NCBI GenBank assembly: GCA_949840885.1
Contig: CATKYJ010000006.1
Location: forward strand, 62,001 to 126,000
Length of the DNA stretch: 64,000 nt
Reading direction: 5' to 3'
From: an uncultured Acetatifactor sp.
GTDB lineage: Bacteria > Bacillota > Clostridia > Lachnospirales > Lachnospiraceae
Positions 27,870-36,972 of the stretch are shown piece after piece. Numbering within the stretch: position 1 is the first letter of the stretch; every line of letters begins with the position of its first letter. Position numbers and translations under genes: made by a program. The notes beneath the pieces were generated by a model, which saw only the letters and a program-made list of their open reading frames with translations, had not been told where the DNA came from and made no database searches.

Positions 27870-28904
27870 ATGAGATATTTAAGGAACAGAAAGATCGCAG
27901 GAGCTTGTGCAGGTTTGGCACTTTGTCTGGCATTGCAGCCTCTTTCGGTGAATGCCGCTGAGAACAACGGCGTGCTGCAGTCCGCAGGCGTGAGCAATGT
28001 CCTGGCTTCGAACCTCTCTACGGAAGAATATATAGAGCTGGCCCAGCAGGCGCAGGGAGCTTCCTGGGGATATACCAACATCGGTATCTCCAATGTGAAA
28101 GAGGAGCTTCTCAATGTGCGCGAGACCCCTTCGCTGGACGGAAAGCTGGTGGGGAAGATGCCCAAGGGAGCGGCCTGCGAGGTTCTCGACACGGTGGACG
28201 GATGGGCCCATATCCAGTCCGGAGAGGTGGAGGGATATGTGAGCCTGGATTATCTGCTCATAGGCCCAGACGCCAAGTTAAAGGCCAATGAGCTTGTCCG
28301 CACAGTGGCGGTGGCCAATGTGGACGGCCTGAATGTGCGGGAAACCCCCAGCACGGAGAGCGCCGTGGTGATGCAGATCAGACAGGGCGAGGAACTGGAA
28401 TACTTAGAGACGCTGGACGGCTGGGTCAAGGTGGCCGTGGACAGCGATGAGGTATATGTCTCTGCGGAATATGTGGATGTGGTGACGAAGCTTGACACCG
28501 CCATCACCATGACAGAGCTTCTCTATGGTGTGGGCGTGTCCGATGTGCGCGTGGATCTGACAGAATACGCCAAGCAGTTTCTTGGGAACCCTTATGTATG
28601 GGGCGGCACCAGCCTGACCCATGGTGCGGACTGTTCCGGGTTCGTCCTGAGCGTCTTTGCGAAGTACGGCGTATCCCTCCCCCGTGTGGCAGCTGATCAG
28701 GCCAGGGTGGGGACATCGATCTCCGCGGGAGAACTGCAGCCCGGTGACTTGATCTTCTACGCAAAGGGCGGTTATATCAACCACGTTGCGCTCTATATCG
28801 GAGGCGGACAGGTCATACATGCCAGCACCGAGAGGACAGGCATCAAGATAAGCAATTACAACTACCGGACTCCGGTAAAATATGTAAAGGTTTTGCAGGA
28901 TTAA
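27870..28904 (+). CDS. Secreted SH3-SH3-NlpC/P60 peptidoglycan hydrolase
   Basis: 344 residues. Signal peptide (1-32, ending VNA-AEN), two bacterial SH3 domains (about 70-130 and 145-205; each has LNVRETPS) and a C-terminal NlpC/P60 domain (about 230-344). The catalytic Cys is in HGADCSGFVLSVF, the His in INHVALYIGG, and HAS follows. The enzyme cuts peptide stems of peptidoglycan; SH3 domains anchor it to the wall. The ATG at 27870 is 8 nt after AGGAG; one at 27864 is too close. A monocistronic unit by its promoter, just before the rpsO promoter. Confidence 0.94.
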   Translation: MRYLRNRKIAGACAGLALCLALQPLSVNAAENNGVLQSAGVSNVLASNLSTEEYIELAQQAQGASWGYTNIGISNVKEELLNVRETPSLDGKLVGKMPKGAACEVLDTVDGWAHIQSGEVEGYVSLDYLLIGPDAKLKANELVRTVAVANVDGLNVRETPSTESAVVMQIRQGEELEYLETLDGWVKVAVDSDEVYVSAEYVDVVTKLDTAITMTELLYGVGVSDVRVDLTEYAKQFLGNPYVWGGTSLTHGADCSGFVLSVFAKYGVSLPRVAADQARVGTSISAGELQPGDLIFYAKGGYINHVALYIGGGQVIHASTERTGIKISNYNYRTPVKYVKVLQD

Positions 28905-28919
28905 ATGTAAATTTATTAC

Positions 28920-28948
28920 TTTACAATCATCCCTGGATATGCTATGAT
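28920..28948 (+). promoter_or_regulatory. rpsO promoter
   Basis: -35 TTTACA (28920-28925), 17-nt spacer, -10 TATGAT (28943-28948) with TGC before it. So rpsO has its own promoter, apart from ribF. The leader up to 29060 can fold (GACACT 29005-29010 with AGTGTC 29024-29029), and S15 is known to bind its own leader in several bacteria. Confidence 0.7.
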
Positions 28949-29060
28949 AACGGATGTGAAAGACGAGACATGAAATGTCCGTTCCAGCCGATGCTCGGAT
29001 GAGGGACACTCCGGCCCGGTCTTAGTGTCAGGCGGTCAAAAAGTTTAGGAGGAAAGAGAA

Positions 29061-29327
29061 ATGATTTCTAAGGAAAAAAAGACGGCAATTATGAATGAGT
29101 ACGCAAGGACGCCCGGGGATACCGGCTCGCCCGAGGTGCAGGTGGCGGTTCTGACCGCCAGGATTCAGGAGCTTACAGAGCATCTGAAAGTGAACCCCAA
29201 GGATCATCATTCTCGCCGCGGTATGCTGAAGATGGTAGGCCAGAGACGCGGTCTGCTGGAGTATCTGAAGAAAAAGGATATCGAGAGATATCGTGCCCTG
29301 ATTGAGAGACTTGGCTTAAGAAAATAA
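29061..29327 (+). CDS. rpsO: 30S ribosomal protein S15
   Basis: 88 residues, the usual length. Conserved S15 blocks are present: [40 protein letters not shown] and LIERLGLRK. It binds the central domain of 16S rRNA early in 30S assembly. AGGAGG lies before the ATG. It precedes pnp, an old and common pairing. Confidence 0.98.
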   Translation: MISKEKKTAIMNEYARTPGDTGSPEVQVAVLTARIQELTEHLKVNPKDHHSRRGMLKMVGQRRGLLEYLKKKDIERYRALIERLGLRK

Positions 29328-29354
29328 GCATTGCAGAGAAAGCAGGCTTGAGGC

Positions 29355-29378
29355 GCAGACGCGGATCAGGTCTGCTTA
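29355..29378 (+). terminator. Weak terminator after rpsO
   Basis: GCAGAC (29355-29360) pairs with GTCTGC (29370-29375), then TTATTCTT. Partial readthrough into pnp is likely. Confidence 0.4.
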
Positions 29379-29385
29379 TTCTTGA

Positions 29386-29404
29386 CAAGAGAATTCTTCT
29401 CTTG
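29386..29404 (+). repeat. 8-bp hairpin between rpsO and pnp
   Basis: CAAGAGAA (29386-29393), loop TTC, TTCTCTTG (29397-29404). It abuts the 23-bp tandem repeat. Confidence 0.6.
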
Positions 29405-29468
29405 AATTCTATTGTAGACCGCACTTGAATTCTATCACAGACCGCACATGAATTCGACTGCACCTGAC
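29402..29468 (+). repeat. 23-bp tandem repeat between rpsO and pnp
   Basis: Copy 1 is 29402-29424, copy 2 is 29425-29447 (20 of 23 bases the same), and a decayed third copy is 29448-29468. All share TGAATTC, and copies 1 and 2 end in AGACCGCAC. No spacers, so not CRISPR. Confidence 0.8.
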
Positions 29469-29481
29469 TACATGGCAACCA

Positions 29482-29572
29482 GGAACAGAAGAAAGCTCCG
29501 AGACCGCTGAAAAAGGTATGGACTTTGCATGCTTTCCGTATTTTTTTCAGTAGTTTCGGTATCTTCTGTTCC
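29482..29572 (+). promoter_or_regulatory. Long folded hairpin in the pnp leader
   Basis: Nested stems: GGAACAGAAGA (29482-29492) with TCTTCTGTTCC (29562-29572), CCGAGAC (29498-29504) with GTTTCGG (29553-29559), and CTGAAAAA (29507-29514) with TTTTTCAG (29543-29550). In E. coli a similar leader stem is cut by RNase III and lets PNPase repress itself. An alternative pairing, GAAAGCTC (29491-29498) with GAGCTTTC (29589-29596), would open the outer stem. Confidence 0.7.
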
Positions 29573-29644
29573 TTATCACGCGGTAGGAGAGCTTTCTCCT
29601 ATTGCCATAAACAGCCGCAAAAGCGGCGGAATGGAGGAATTTTT

Positions 29645-31747
29645 ATGTACAAGACCTACGAAATGGAATTAGGCGGGCGCACGCTGAAAGTCGACATCGA
29701 CCGCGTGGGCAAGCAGGCCAACGGATGCGCGTTCATGCACTATGGGGATACGGTAGTACTGTCTACCGCCACCGCATCCGAGAAACCCAGGGAGGGAATC
29801 GACTTCTTCCCCTTAAGCGTGGAGTTTGAGGAGAAGATGTATGCCGTGGGCAAAATCCCCGGCGGCTTCAACAAGAGAGAGGGAAAGGCCAGCGAGAACG
29901 CCGTGCTCACCAGCCGCGTTATCGACAGGCCCATGCGTCCCCTGTTCCCCAAGGATTACCGCAATGACGTGACCCTGAACAACATGGTCATGAGCGTAGA
30001 TCCCGCATGCCGTCCCGAGATCGTGGCCATGCTGGGAGCCGCCATCGCAACCTGTATTTCGGACATTCCCTTTGACGGCCCCTGCGCCATGACCCAGATG
30101 GGACTGGTGGACGGTGAGCTGATCATCAACCCCTCCCAGGAGCAGTGGAAGAACGGCGACCTGAACCTGACCGTGGCCTCCACCAAAGAGAAAGTCATCA
30201 TGATCGAGGCAGGCGCCAATGAGGTGCCTGAGGAGAGGATGATCGAGGCCATCTACAAGGCCCATGAGATCAACCAGACCATCATAGCATTCATTGACAA
30301 AATCGTGGCCGAGTGCGGCAAGCCCAAGCATGAGTACACCAGCTGCGCCATTCCCGAGGAGATGTTTGAGGAGATCAGGAGAATCGTGCCTCCCGAGGAG
30401 ATGGAGGTAGCGGTATTTACCGATGACAAGCAGACCAGAGAGGGAAATATCAAGGCTATCACCGAGAAGCTGGAGGAGGCTTTCGCGGAGAAAGAGGAAT
30501 GGCTGGCCATCCTTGGCGAGGCAGTCTATCAGTATGAGAAGAAAACCGTCCGCAAGATGATCTTAAAAGACCACAAGCGTCCCGACGGACGTGAAATCAC
30601 CCAGATCCGCCCTCTGGCGGCAGAAGTGGACATCATTCCCCGTGTGCATGGTTCCGCCATGTTCACAAGAGGGCAGACCCAGATCTGCAACGTATGTACC
30701 CTGGCGCCCCTGTCCGAGGCCCAGAGGATTGACGGCCTTGACGAGAACGAGGTCAGCAAGAGATATATGCACCATTACAACTTCCCCTCCTATTCCGTAG
30801 GCGAGACCAAACCATCCCGCGGGCCCGGAAGACGTGAGATCGGCCATGGTGCACTGGCGGAGAGGGCGCTTATCCCTGTGCTGCCCAGCGAGGAGGAGTT
30901 CCCCTATGCTATCCGTACCGTATCCGAGACCTTTGAGTCCAACGGTTCTACCTCCATGGCATCCACCTGCGCTTCCTGTATGTCTCTGATGGCGGCAGGC
31001 GTGCCCATCAAGAAGATGGTGGCGGGTATTTCCTGCGGTCTGGTAACCGGAGATACGGACGATGACTTTGTACTGCTCACGGATATCCAGGGCCTGGAGG
31101 ACTTCTTCGGCGACATGGACTTCAAGGTGACCGGTACCACAGAGGGTATCACAGCCATCCAGATGGATATCAAGATTCATGGCCTGACCAGACCCATCGT
31201 GGAGGGTGCCATTGCCAGATGCAGAGAGGCAAGGCTGTTCATCATGGACAACTGCATGAAGCCCGCCATCTCCGCGCCCAGACCGGAGGTAGGGCCTTAC
31301 GCGCCCAAGATTATTTCCATCCAGATCGATCCCGAGAAGATCGGGGATGTGGTTGGGCAGAGAGGAAAGACCATCAATGAGATCATTGCCCGCACAGGCG
31401 TCAAGATCGACATTACCGATGACGGCAATGTATCCGTATGCGGCACGGACAAGGAAATGATGGACAAGGCCGTAGAGATGGTGAAGATCATCGTGACGGA
31501 TTTCGAGGAAGGCCAGATCTTCAAGGGCAAGGTGGTTAGCATCAAGGAATTTGGCGCATTCTTGGAGTTTGCCCCCGGCAAGGAGGGAATGGTTCACATT
31601 TCCAAGATTGCAAGAGAGAGAATCAACCGCGTGGAGGATGTGCTGACCCTGGGCGATGTGGTGACGGTGGTCTGCCTTGGCAAGGACAAGATGGGCAGAA
31701 TCAGCTTCTCCATGAAGGATGTGGCTCAGGAGCTGAGAAAAAGATAG
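29645..31747 (+). CDS. pnp: Polynucleotide phosphorylase
   Basis: 700 residues: first RNase PH domain (about 1-140; SVEFEEKMYAVGKIPGGFNK), helical linker (145-225), second RNase PH domain (about 310-540; GRREIGHGALAERALIP), KH domain (about 555-615; IGDVVGQRGKTINEIIARTG) and S1 domain (about 620-690; GKVVSIKEFGAFLEF). It degrades RNA 3' to 5' with phosphate. The frame is open upstream, but the ATG at 29645 follows GGAGGAA and gives the standard start (MYKTYEMEL). The leader is highly structured. Confidence 0.97.
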   Translation: MYKTYEMELGGRTLKVDIDRVGKQANGCAFMHYGDTVVLSTATASEKPREGIDFFPLSVEFEEKMYAVGKIPGGFNKREGKASENAVLTSRVIDRPMRPLFPKDYRNDVTLNNMVMSVDPACRPEIVAMLGAAIATCISDIPFDGPCAMTQMGLVDGELIINPSQEQWKNGDLNLTVASTKEKVIMIEAGANEVPEERMIEAIYKAHEINQTIIAFIDKIVAECGKPKHEYTSCAIPEEMFEEIRRIVPPEEMEVAVFTDDKQTREGNIKAITEKLEEAFAEKEEWLAILGEAVYQYEKKTVRKMILKDHKRPDGREITQIRPLAAEVDIIPRVHGSAMFTRGQTQICNVCTLAPLSEAQRIDGLDENEVSKRYMHHYNFPSYSVGETKPSRGPGRREIGHGALAERALIPVLPSEEEFPYAIRTVSETFESNGSTSMASTCASCMSLMAAGVPIKKMVAGISCGLVTGDTDDDFVLLTDIQGLEDFFGDMDFKVTGTTEGITAIQMDIKIHGLTRPIVEGAIARCREARLFIMDNCMKPAISAPRPEVGPYAPKIISIQIDPEKIGDVVGQRGKTINEIIARTGVKIDITDDGNVSVCGTDKEMMDKAVEMVKIIVTDFEEGQIFKGKVVSIKEFGAFLEFAPGKEGMVHISKIARERINRVEDVLTLGDVVTVVCLGKDKMGRISFSMKDVAQELRKR

Positions 31748-31750
31748 CAG

Positions 31751-31788
31751 ATCAAAGAGGGAGGCTGCCGCGGTGGTCTCCCTTTGAT
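31751..31788 (+). terminator. pnp terminator
   Basis: ATCAAAGAGGGAG (31751-31763) pairs imperfectly with CTCCCTTTGAT (31778-31788), and TTGTTTAT follows. Confidence 0.55.
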
Positions 31789-31818
31789 TGTTTATGAAGA
31801 AAGACAGGAGGTTATTCT

Positions 31819-33198
31819 ATGTTATCGAGAGAACTGGTAAAGGAAGCGCTGCGGCGGGCACTTGCAACCGGCGCTGACTACGCGGAGGTGTTCGCTGAGC
31901 ACTCTCTGAACAAGAACATCAACATCATCTCCGGCAAGACGGACAAGATCGGGGATACGGTGATCGCCGGCGTTGGCATCCGGATTTTCAAGGGAACCAG
32001 ATGCGTGTCGGGTTCCGCGTCCTCCCTGGATTCGGCAGCCGTCTTAAGCTGCGCTTCCAAGGTGGCTGACGCCCTGGCGGATACAGCCCTGGTTCAGGAT
32101 ATTGTCCTCAGAGAGCGTCTGTTTGGGGACATCCATCCGGTGAAGATTGTGCCAGGGGATGTGCGGAACGCGGAAAAGATTGCCTATCTGCGGGAGGCCT
32201 GCCTGGCTGCAAAGGACTACAGCGATGAGGTCAGCCAGGTCAGCGGCAACTACCTGGAGGTGGACCATAAGATTCTCATTGCTACCAGCGAGGGACTATT
32301 TGCCCAGGACAGGCAGATCCGCACCCGGGTCAGCGTCTCCTCCATTGCCAGCAAGGACGGGGAGAACCAGACAGGCGGCGAAAACCACGGAGCCAGGAAA
32401 GGACTGGAACTGTTCGAGGAATTCGATCCCAAGGCCATAGGAAAAGAGGCTTCCAGGCAGGCCGTCACGATGCTGCACGCGGGATATATCCAGGCGGGCA
32501 ACATGCCCGTTGCCATTGAGAACGGTTTCGGGGGCGTCATCTTCCATGAGGCCTGCGGCCATTCCCTGGAGGCATCCGGAGTAGCGCTTGGACAGTCCCA
32601 GTTCGCAGGAAAGCTGGGAGAGCAGATCGCCAATACAAAGGTCACGGCCATTGATGACGGCACTATCCCCAATTCCTGGGGCTCCGTGAACATTGACGAT
32701 GAGGGGACTCCCGCTCAGAGGAATGTCCTTATTGAAAACGGCATCCTGAAGACCTATATGATAGACAAGCTCAACGGCCGCAGGATGGGCATGGCTTCCA
32801 CCGGAAATTCCAGGCGGCAGAGCTATACCTTTGAGCCCACCTCCCGTATGACCAATACCTACATAGCGGCGGGAGAGGATGAAGACAAGGAAATCATCTC
32901 CTCCATAGAATACGGCCTTTATGCCAAGAGGATGGGCGGCGGTTCCGTAAATCCTGTGACAGGTCAGTTCAACTTTGCCGTGGACGAGGGCTATGTGATC
33001 CGCAACGGCGAGATCTGCGAGCCTGTCCGCGGCGCAAGCCTGATTGGCAAGGGCTCGGAGATTTTGATGAACATCGATATGGTGGGAAAGAATGTGGCCA
33101 GAGCCCAGGGCATGTGCGGCGCCTCCTCCGGCAGCATTCCCACGGACGTGGGTCAGCCGCTGATTCGGGTTTCCTCTATTGTGGTAGGGGGACGCTGA
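31819..33198 (+). CDS. tldD: TldD-type metalloprotease subunit
   Basis: 459 residues. It carries the zinc motif HEACGH near 243 (GVIFHEACGHSLEASG), the family's HExxxH. The C-terminal part has NRRQSY-like and GSVNPVTGQFNF strands. TldD pairs with TldE in a heterodimer that cuts unfolded peptides, in some species maturing peptide natural products. The partner gene lies 65 nt downstream. AGGAGG before the ATG. No modified-peptide precursor was seen nearby. Confidence 0.93.
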   Translation: MLSRELVKEALRRALATGADYAEVFAEHSLNKNINIISGKTDKIGDTVIAGVGIRIFKGTRCVSGSASSLDSAAVLSCASKVADALADTALVQDIVLRERLFGDIHPVKIVPGDVRNAEKIAYLREACLAAKDYSDEVSQVSGNYLEVDHKILIATSEGLFAQDRQIRTRVSVSSIASKDGENQTGGENHGARKGLELFEEFDPKAIGKEASRQAVTMLHAGYIQAGNMPVAIENGFGGVIFHEACGHSLEASGVALGQSQFAGKLGEQIANTKVTAIDDGTIPNSWGSVNIDDEGTPAQRNVLIENGILKTYMIDKLNGRRMGMASTGNSRRQSYTFEPTSRMTNTYIAAGEDEDKEIISSIEYGLYAKRMGGGSVNPVTGQFNFAVDEGYVIRNGEICEPVRGASLIGKGSEILMNIDMVGKNVARAQGMCGASSGSIPTDVGQPLIRVSSIVVGGR

Positions 33199-33263
33199 GG
33201 ATTTTCGCGGAGATTGGACTTTACAGGAATATATGCCGGTGAATGGCGGAATGAGAGGTTAAA

Positions 33264-34643
33264 ATGACATATCAGGAGTTTAAGAAAGCCGTGATCAGAT
33301 ACGCCGGGGAAAACGGGATCGCGGACTATGAGTTATATTATACCCAAAGCGAAATTACTTCCGTGGAAATATTTCAGGAAGAAGTAAAAGGATACAGCAC
33401 GGAGGACAACTGCGGCGTGTGTTTCCGCTGCATCATAGACGGAAAAGCAGGCTATGCCTCCACGGAGAACCGCACGGAAGAGGAAGCAAAGTCCCTGGTT
33501 CTCAGGGCGCTGGACAACGCTGCCTCCATTGAGAGCGAGGAGAAAGCTTTCATCCATGAAAAAGGAGATGAGTATGCCGTGCTGGAGGAGAGCAGGATGA
33601 CGCAGCCCACAGGCGTTGAACTGACAAACGCGGCACTGACGCTCCAGAGGGAGCTGTACCAGGCGGATGAGAGGGTGGCTGACGGCACCCAGGCTTACAT
33701 GGCCTATGGAGGGGAAAAGTGTGCCCTTTACAATTCCAACGGCCTGGATCTGGAGGACAAAGTGGCTTTCTCCATGTGCTACGCCTTACCGATTGTGGCG
33801 GCTGGCGGAGAGATGTATGACGGTCATGAGACGAAGAGGGGCGACCTGAAAGAGTTTGACCTAAAGGCCATCGCCGCGGATGCGGTGGAAAATGCAGTGT
33901 CCACCATCGGAGCGGACAGCGTGCCCAGCGGAAAGTACACCATAGTATTTTCCAATAAGACCATGGCTACGCTGCTGATGACCTATTCTTCCGTCTTCTC
34001 AGCGGAAGCGGCTCAGAAAGGCATGTCTTTGCTGAATGGAAAAGAAGGGGAAAAGATCGCGGCAGATTTTGTCACTATCGTGGATGACCCTATGTATCAT
34101 GATAATGTGATAAAATGGACTTTTGACGGAGAGGGCGTGGCTACCTATGCGAAAAACGTAGTGGAGGACGGCGTCCTGGTTACATTGCTCCACAATCTCA
34201 AGACTGCGGCAAAGGCAGGGGTGAAGTCTACCGGAAATGCCGGAAGACCCTCCTATGCGTCCGTCATCGGCGTCAGCCCCTTTACCTTTTACATTCAGCC
34301 TGCTGCCGGGACAACCGAGGATATGCCGGAGGGCAGAAAGCCTGCAAAAGTGCCTGGAGAGCTGCTCCGGAAAGCGCAGACAGGCATCTTTGTCACCGAG
34401 GTGACAGGTCTTCACGCAGGCGCAAATCCCGTCACAGGGGACTTTTCCCTGTCAGCTAAGGGTTTTTTGATCGCCCAGGGAGAAAAAGCCGCTCCCATCA
34501 AGAACTTTACCGTGTCCGGTAATTTCTTCGATCTGCTCAAGAATGTGGAGGCTTTGGGCAGCGATCTGGATTTTGTCCAGGGAACGTACGGCTCCCCCTC
34601 CATTTTGGTCAGAGATCTGGCCATTGCGGGCAAAGATGCGTAA
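33264..34643 (+). CDS. tldE: TldE/PmbA-type metalloprotease partner subunit
   Basis: 459 residues, homologous to the gene before it along its length but without HExxxH, as expected of TldE/PmbA. Conserved parts include FSNKTMATLLMTYSSVFSAE and GLHAGANPVTGDFSLSAKG. It completes the protease chamber of TldD. The tight gap and the strong terminator after it define a tldD-tldE operon. Confidence 0.92.
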   Translation: MTYQEFKKAVIRYAGENGIADYELYYTQSEITSVEIFQEEVKGYSTEDNCGVCFRCIIDGKAGYASTENRTEEEAKSLVLRALDNAASIESEEKAFIHEKGDEYAVLEESRMTQPTGVELTNAALTLQRELYQADERVADGTQAYMAYGGEKCALYNSNGLDLEDKVAFSMCYALPIVAAGGEMYDGHETKRGDLKEFDLKAIAADAVENAVSTIGADSVPSGKYTIVFSNKTMATLLMTYSSVFSAEAAQKGMSLLNGKEGEKIAADFVTIVDDPMYHDNVIKWTFDGEGVATYAKNVVEDGVLVTLLHNLKTAAKAGVKSTGNAGRPSYASVIGVSPFTFYIQPAAGTTEDMPEGRKPAKVPGELLRKAQTGIFVTEVTGLHAGANPVTGDFSLSAKGFLIAQGEKAAPIKNFTVSGNFFDLLKNVEALGSDLDFVQGTYGSPSILVRDLAIAGKDA

Positions 34644-34654
34644 GAGAAGTGCAG

Positions 34655-34690
34655 AGCGCATGGCGGCAGTTGCCGCCATGCGCTTTTTTT
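34655..34690 (+). terminator. tldD-tldE terminator
   Basis: GCGCATGGCGGCA (34656-34668), loop GT, TGCCGCCATGCGC (34671-34683), then seven T (34684-34690). A strong intrinsic terminator. Confidence 0.97.
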
Positions 34691-34794
34691 AAACTTAATT
34701 TATAGTTATTTAATTGTATTTCCTACAAAAAAGTTTAAAATGTTACATAGTGAGCGCAGGCGTGTTTTGGTCATTTTTGTGAGGAGGAATTTAT

Positions 34795-35187
34795 ATGAGA
34801 GAAAAGCTGCAGCGTTTTATGTGGGGACGTTATGGGACGGACCGTTTCAATCAGTTTCTGATGTTCGTCGCCATCGTCTGCCTGCTGATTTCCTTTTTGG
34901 GGGGAGGGATGTTCTATCTGCTGGCCACTGCGGTTATGATATACGCGTACTTCAGGATGTTCTCCAGAAATGTAAGTAAGCGCTCGCTGGAGAATCAGTG
35001 GTACCTCAAACGGGAGATGAAAGTCAGGAGCTTTTTTGGGAAGAAGAAAAAAGAACTGGCGCAGCATAAGGAATACCATATCTATAGATGCCCTAACTGC
35101 AGACAGAAGATCCGTGTGCCCAGGGGAAGGGGCAGGATCGCCATCACCTGTAAAAAATGCGGAAAAGAATTTATCAAAAAGAGCTGA
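34795..35187 (+). CDS. Small membrane protein with C-terminal zinc ribbon
   Basis: 130 residues. Two hydrophobic segments (about 20-37 and 40-56; FLMFVAIVCLLISFLGGGMF) are followed by a basic stretch and a four-cysteine zinc ribbon (YRCPNCRQKIRVP, then ITCKKCGKEF) at 93-125. The ribbon faces the cytoplasm if the N-terminus does. Family unknown to me. It is the first of three genes in the same direction (with DUF5685 and DnaJ), 33 nt from the next. Function unknown; metal binding or protein contact is likely. Confidence 0.8.
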   Translation: MREKLQRFMWGRYGTDRFNQFLMFVAIVCLLISFLGGGMFYLLATAVMIYAYFRMFSRNVSKRSLENQWYLKREMKVRSFFGKKKKELAQHKEYHIYRCPNCRQKIRVPRGRGRIAITCKKCGKEFIKKS

Positions 35188-35220
35188 GAACAGATTCCGG
35201 GATGTCCGTGGAGGTATGAG

Positions 35221-36081
35221 ATGTTCGGATATATCACTGTAAACAAAGCAGAAATGAAGTTCAGGGAATTTGGCGTATACCAGTCCTATTACTGCGGCAT
35301 CTGCAGGGACCTGAAAAGGAAATACGGCGTCTGCGGACAGATTTCCCTAAGCTATGATATGACCTTTCTGGCTGTTCTGCTGACAGGCCTCTATGAGCCT
35401 AAGACCCTCCAGGGAAGCTGTAAGTGCATCGCCCACCCCTTTGAGGATCATCCTACCAGGAATAATGTCTTTACGGAATATGCGGCGGACATGAACATAC
35501 TGTTCGCATACTATAAATGTCAGGATGACTGGGAGGATGAGAGAAAGATTTTAAAGCTTGCCTATGGCAAACTGCTGGAGGGAAAGACAGGGCGGCTGAA
35601 GAAAATTTACGCGGACAAGATTCGGACCATAAACCTGCTGATGCAGGACTTCTCGGATGCGGAGAAGGAAAACGATGCGGACATCGATGCCCTGGCGGGG
35701 CTGTTCGGCAGGGTCATGGCGGAGGTCATGGTGGCCAGGGAGGATGAATGGGCCGAGAGCCTGCGCAGGCTTGGATTTTTCCTGGGGAAATTTATCTACC
35801 TCTGCGATGCCTATGAGGACGTGGAGGAGGATATCCGGAAAGGGACGCCGAATCCTTTAAAGCCCAGGTACTCAAACGCTGATTTCGAGGAGGAGTGCAG
35901 GACCATACTCACCATGATGATATCGGAGTGCTGCAAGGAATTTGAGAAGCTCCCCATTCTGGAGAATGTGGAGATCCTCCGCAACATCCTTTATTCCGGC
36001 GTCTGGGGCAGGTACGAGGCTGTCCGGGAAAAAAGGCAGCAAAAGCAGGCCGGTGAGGCCGCTGCAGGGAGCGAGTCGTGA
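35221..36081 (+). CDS. DUF5685 family protein
   Basis: 286 residues. It begins MFGYITVNKAEMKFREFGVY and has the Cys pair YYCGICRDLKRKYG, the conserved start of DUF5685. The rest is mostly helical, with LGFFLGKFIYLCDAYEDVEE and KGTPNPLKPRY, resembling an all-helical isoprenoid-synthase-like or DnaJ-linked fold only in general shape. Conserved acidic residues (DAYEDVEED) could bind metal. The function is not known. It lies between the zinc-ribbon membrane protein and a DnaJ protein, so the three may work together. Confidence 0.8.
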   Translation: MFGYITVNKAEMKFREFGVYQSYYCGICRDLKRKYGVCGQISLSYDMTFLAVLLTGLYEPKTLQGSCKCIAHPFEDHPTRNNVFTEYAADMNILFAYYKCQDDWEDERKILKLAYGKLLEGKTGRLKKIYADKIRTINLLMQDFSDAEKENDADIDALAGLFGRVMAEVMVAREDEWAESLRRLGFFLGKFIYLCDAYEDVEEDIRKGTPNPLKPRYSNADFEEECRTILTMMISECCKEFEKLPILENVEILRNILYSGVWGRYEAVREKRQQKQAGEAAAGSES

Positions 36082-36138
36082 CAGAGCCGTCTGCGGAGAT
36101 TGCGGGCGGCTGACATCTGTCCGGGAAACGAGGAAACC

Positions 36139-36906
36139 ATGTACGATCCTTATAGTGTGTTAGGCATAAGCAGAAATGCTTCCGAGGAAGAGATCAAAAA
36201 AGCATATAAGGCGCTGAGCCGCAGGTATCATCCCGATGCCAATGTGAACAATCCCAACAAGGATCAGGCGGAGGAGAAATTCAAGGAGATCCAGTCGGCT
36301 TACCAGCAGATCATGAAAGAGCGTACTTCCGGATACGGCGGCAGTTATGGTGGCGGCTATGGCGGAAACGGCTATTCAGGCGGCGGCTATGGCAGGAGTG
36401 GCGGTTCGGGCGGCCAGGGCGGCGGGTACGGCGGAGGCGGGTCGTTCTGGGGCTTCGGCGGTCCTTTTGGAGGCTTCGGCGGTTTTGGCCAGGGGATGGA
36501 CACTGGCTATGAGGAGAACAATTATATACGCTCTGCGGGCAACTATATCCGAAACGGCTATTACAGGGAGGCCAGGACTACCCTGGACGGCATGAACGAG
36601 CGGGATAGAAGCGCCAGATGGTACTACTACAGCGCCATTGCCCATTCCGGGCTGGGGAATAATGTGGCGGCGCTGGAGCACGCGAAGCGTGCCCTGAGCC
36701 TGGAACCGGACAATATGGACTATCGTAATCTCGTGCAGCAGTTCGAGAACGGCGGCAGTTGGTATGAGCAGAGGCAGGCCCAGTACGGGTATCCCACCTC
36801 CGGCATGGGGAATCTCTGTGCCAGGTGGGTCTGTACCTTTATGATGTGCAACATGTGCTGCTTCGGGGGAGGGTGCTGCGGCGGCCATGGGATGTATTAT
36901 TACTGA
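36139..36906 (+). CDS. DnaJ-domain protein with Gly-rich linker, TPR-like and Cys-rich tail
   Basis: 255 residues. J domain (1-66) with the HPD motif ([15 protein letters not shown]), which stimulates Hsp70 ATPase. A Gly/Tyr-rich linker (about 68-128) follows, then two TPR-like helix pairs ([20 protein letters not shown], then [20 protein letters not shown]), and a Cys-rich tail ([18 protein letters not shown]). It is not canonical DnaJ, which has the CxxCxGxG zinc domain. The ATG at 36139 follows a GAGGAAA site. Last gene of the three-gene cluster. Confidence 0.88.
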   Translation: MYDPYSVLGISRNASEEEIKKAYKALSRRYHPDANVNNPNKDQAEEKFKEIQSAYQQIMKERTSGYGGSYGGGYGGNGYSGGGYGRSGGSGGQGGGYGGGGSFWGFGGPFGGFGGFGQGMDTGYEENNYIRSAGNYIRNGYYREARTTLDGMNERDRSARWYYYSAIAHSGLGNNVAALEHAKRALSLEPDNMDYRNLVQQFENGGSWYEQRQAQYGYPTSGMGNLCARWVCTFMMCNMCCFGGGCCGGHGMYYY

Positions 36907-36972
36907 GGCGGCACAACGAAACTTATGATTGAAGAGAATTTAAGAGAGTTTTAAGGTACTTAAAATTTCATA

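Noticed and set aside
29402..29468. Repeat that might be a short CRISPR array
   Set aside because: Units are directly joined with no spacers, and no cas genes are present.
30563..31597. 344-codon minus-strand frame inside pnp
   Set aside because: It lies opposite the second RNase PH, KH and S1 domains of PNPase; a shadow.
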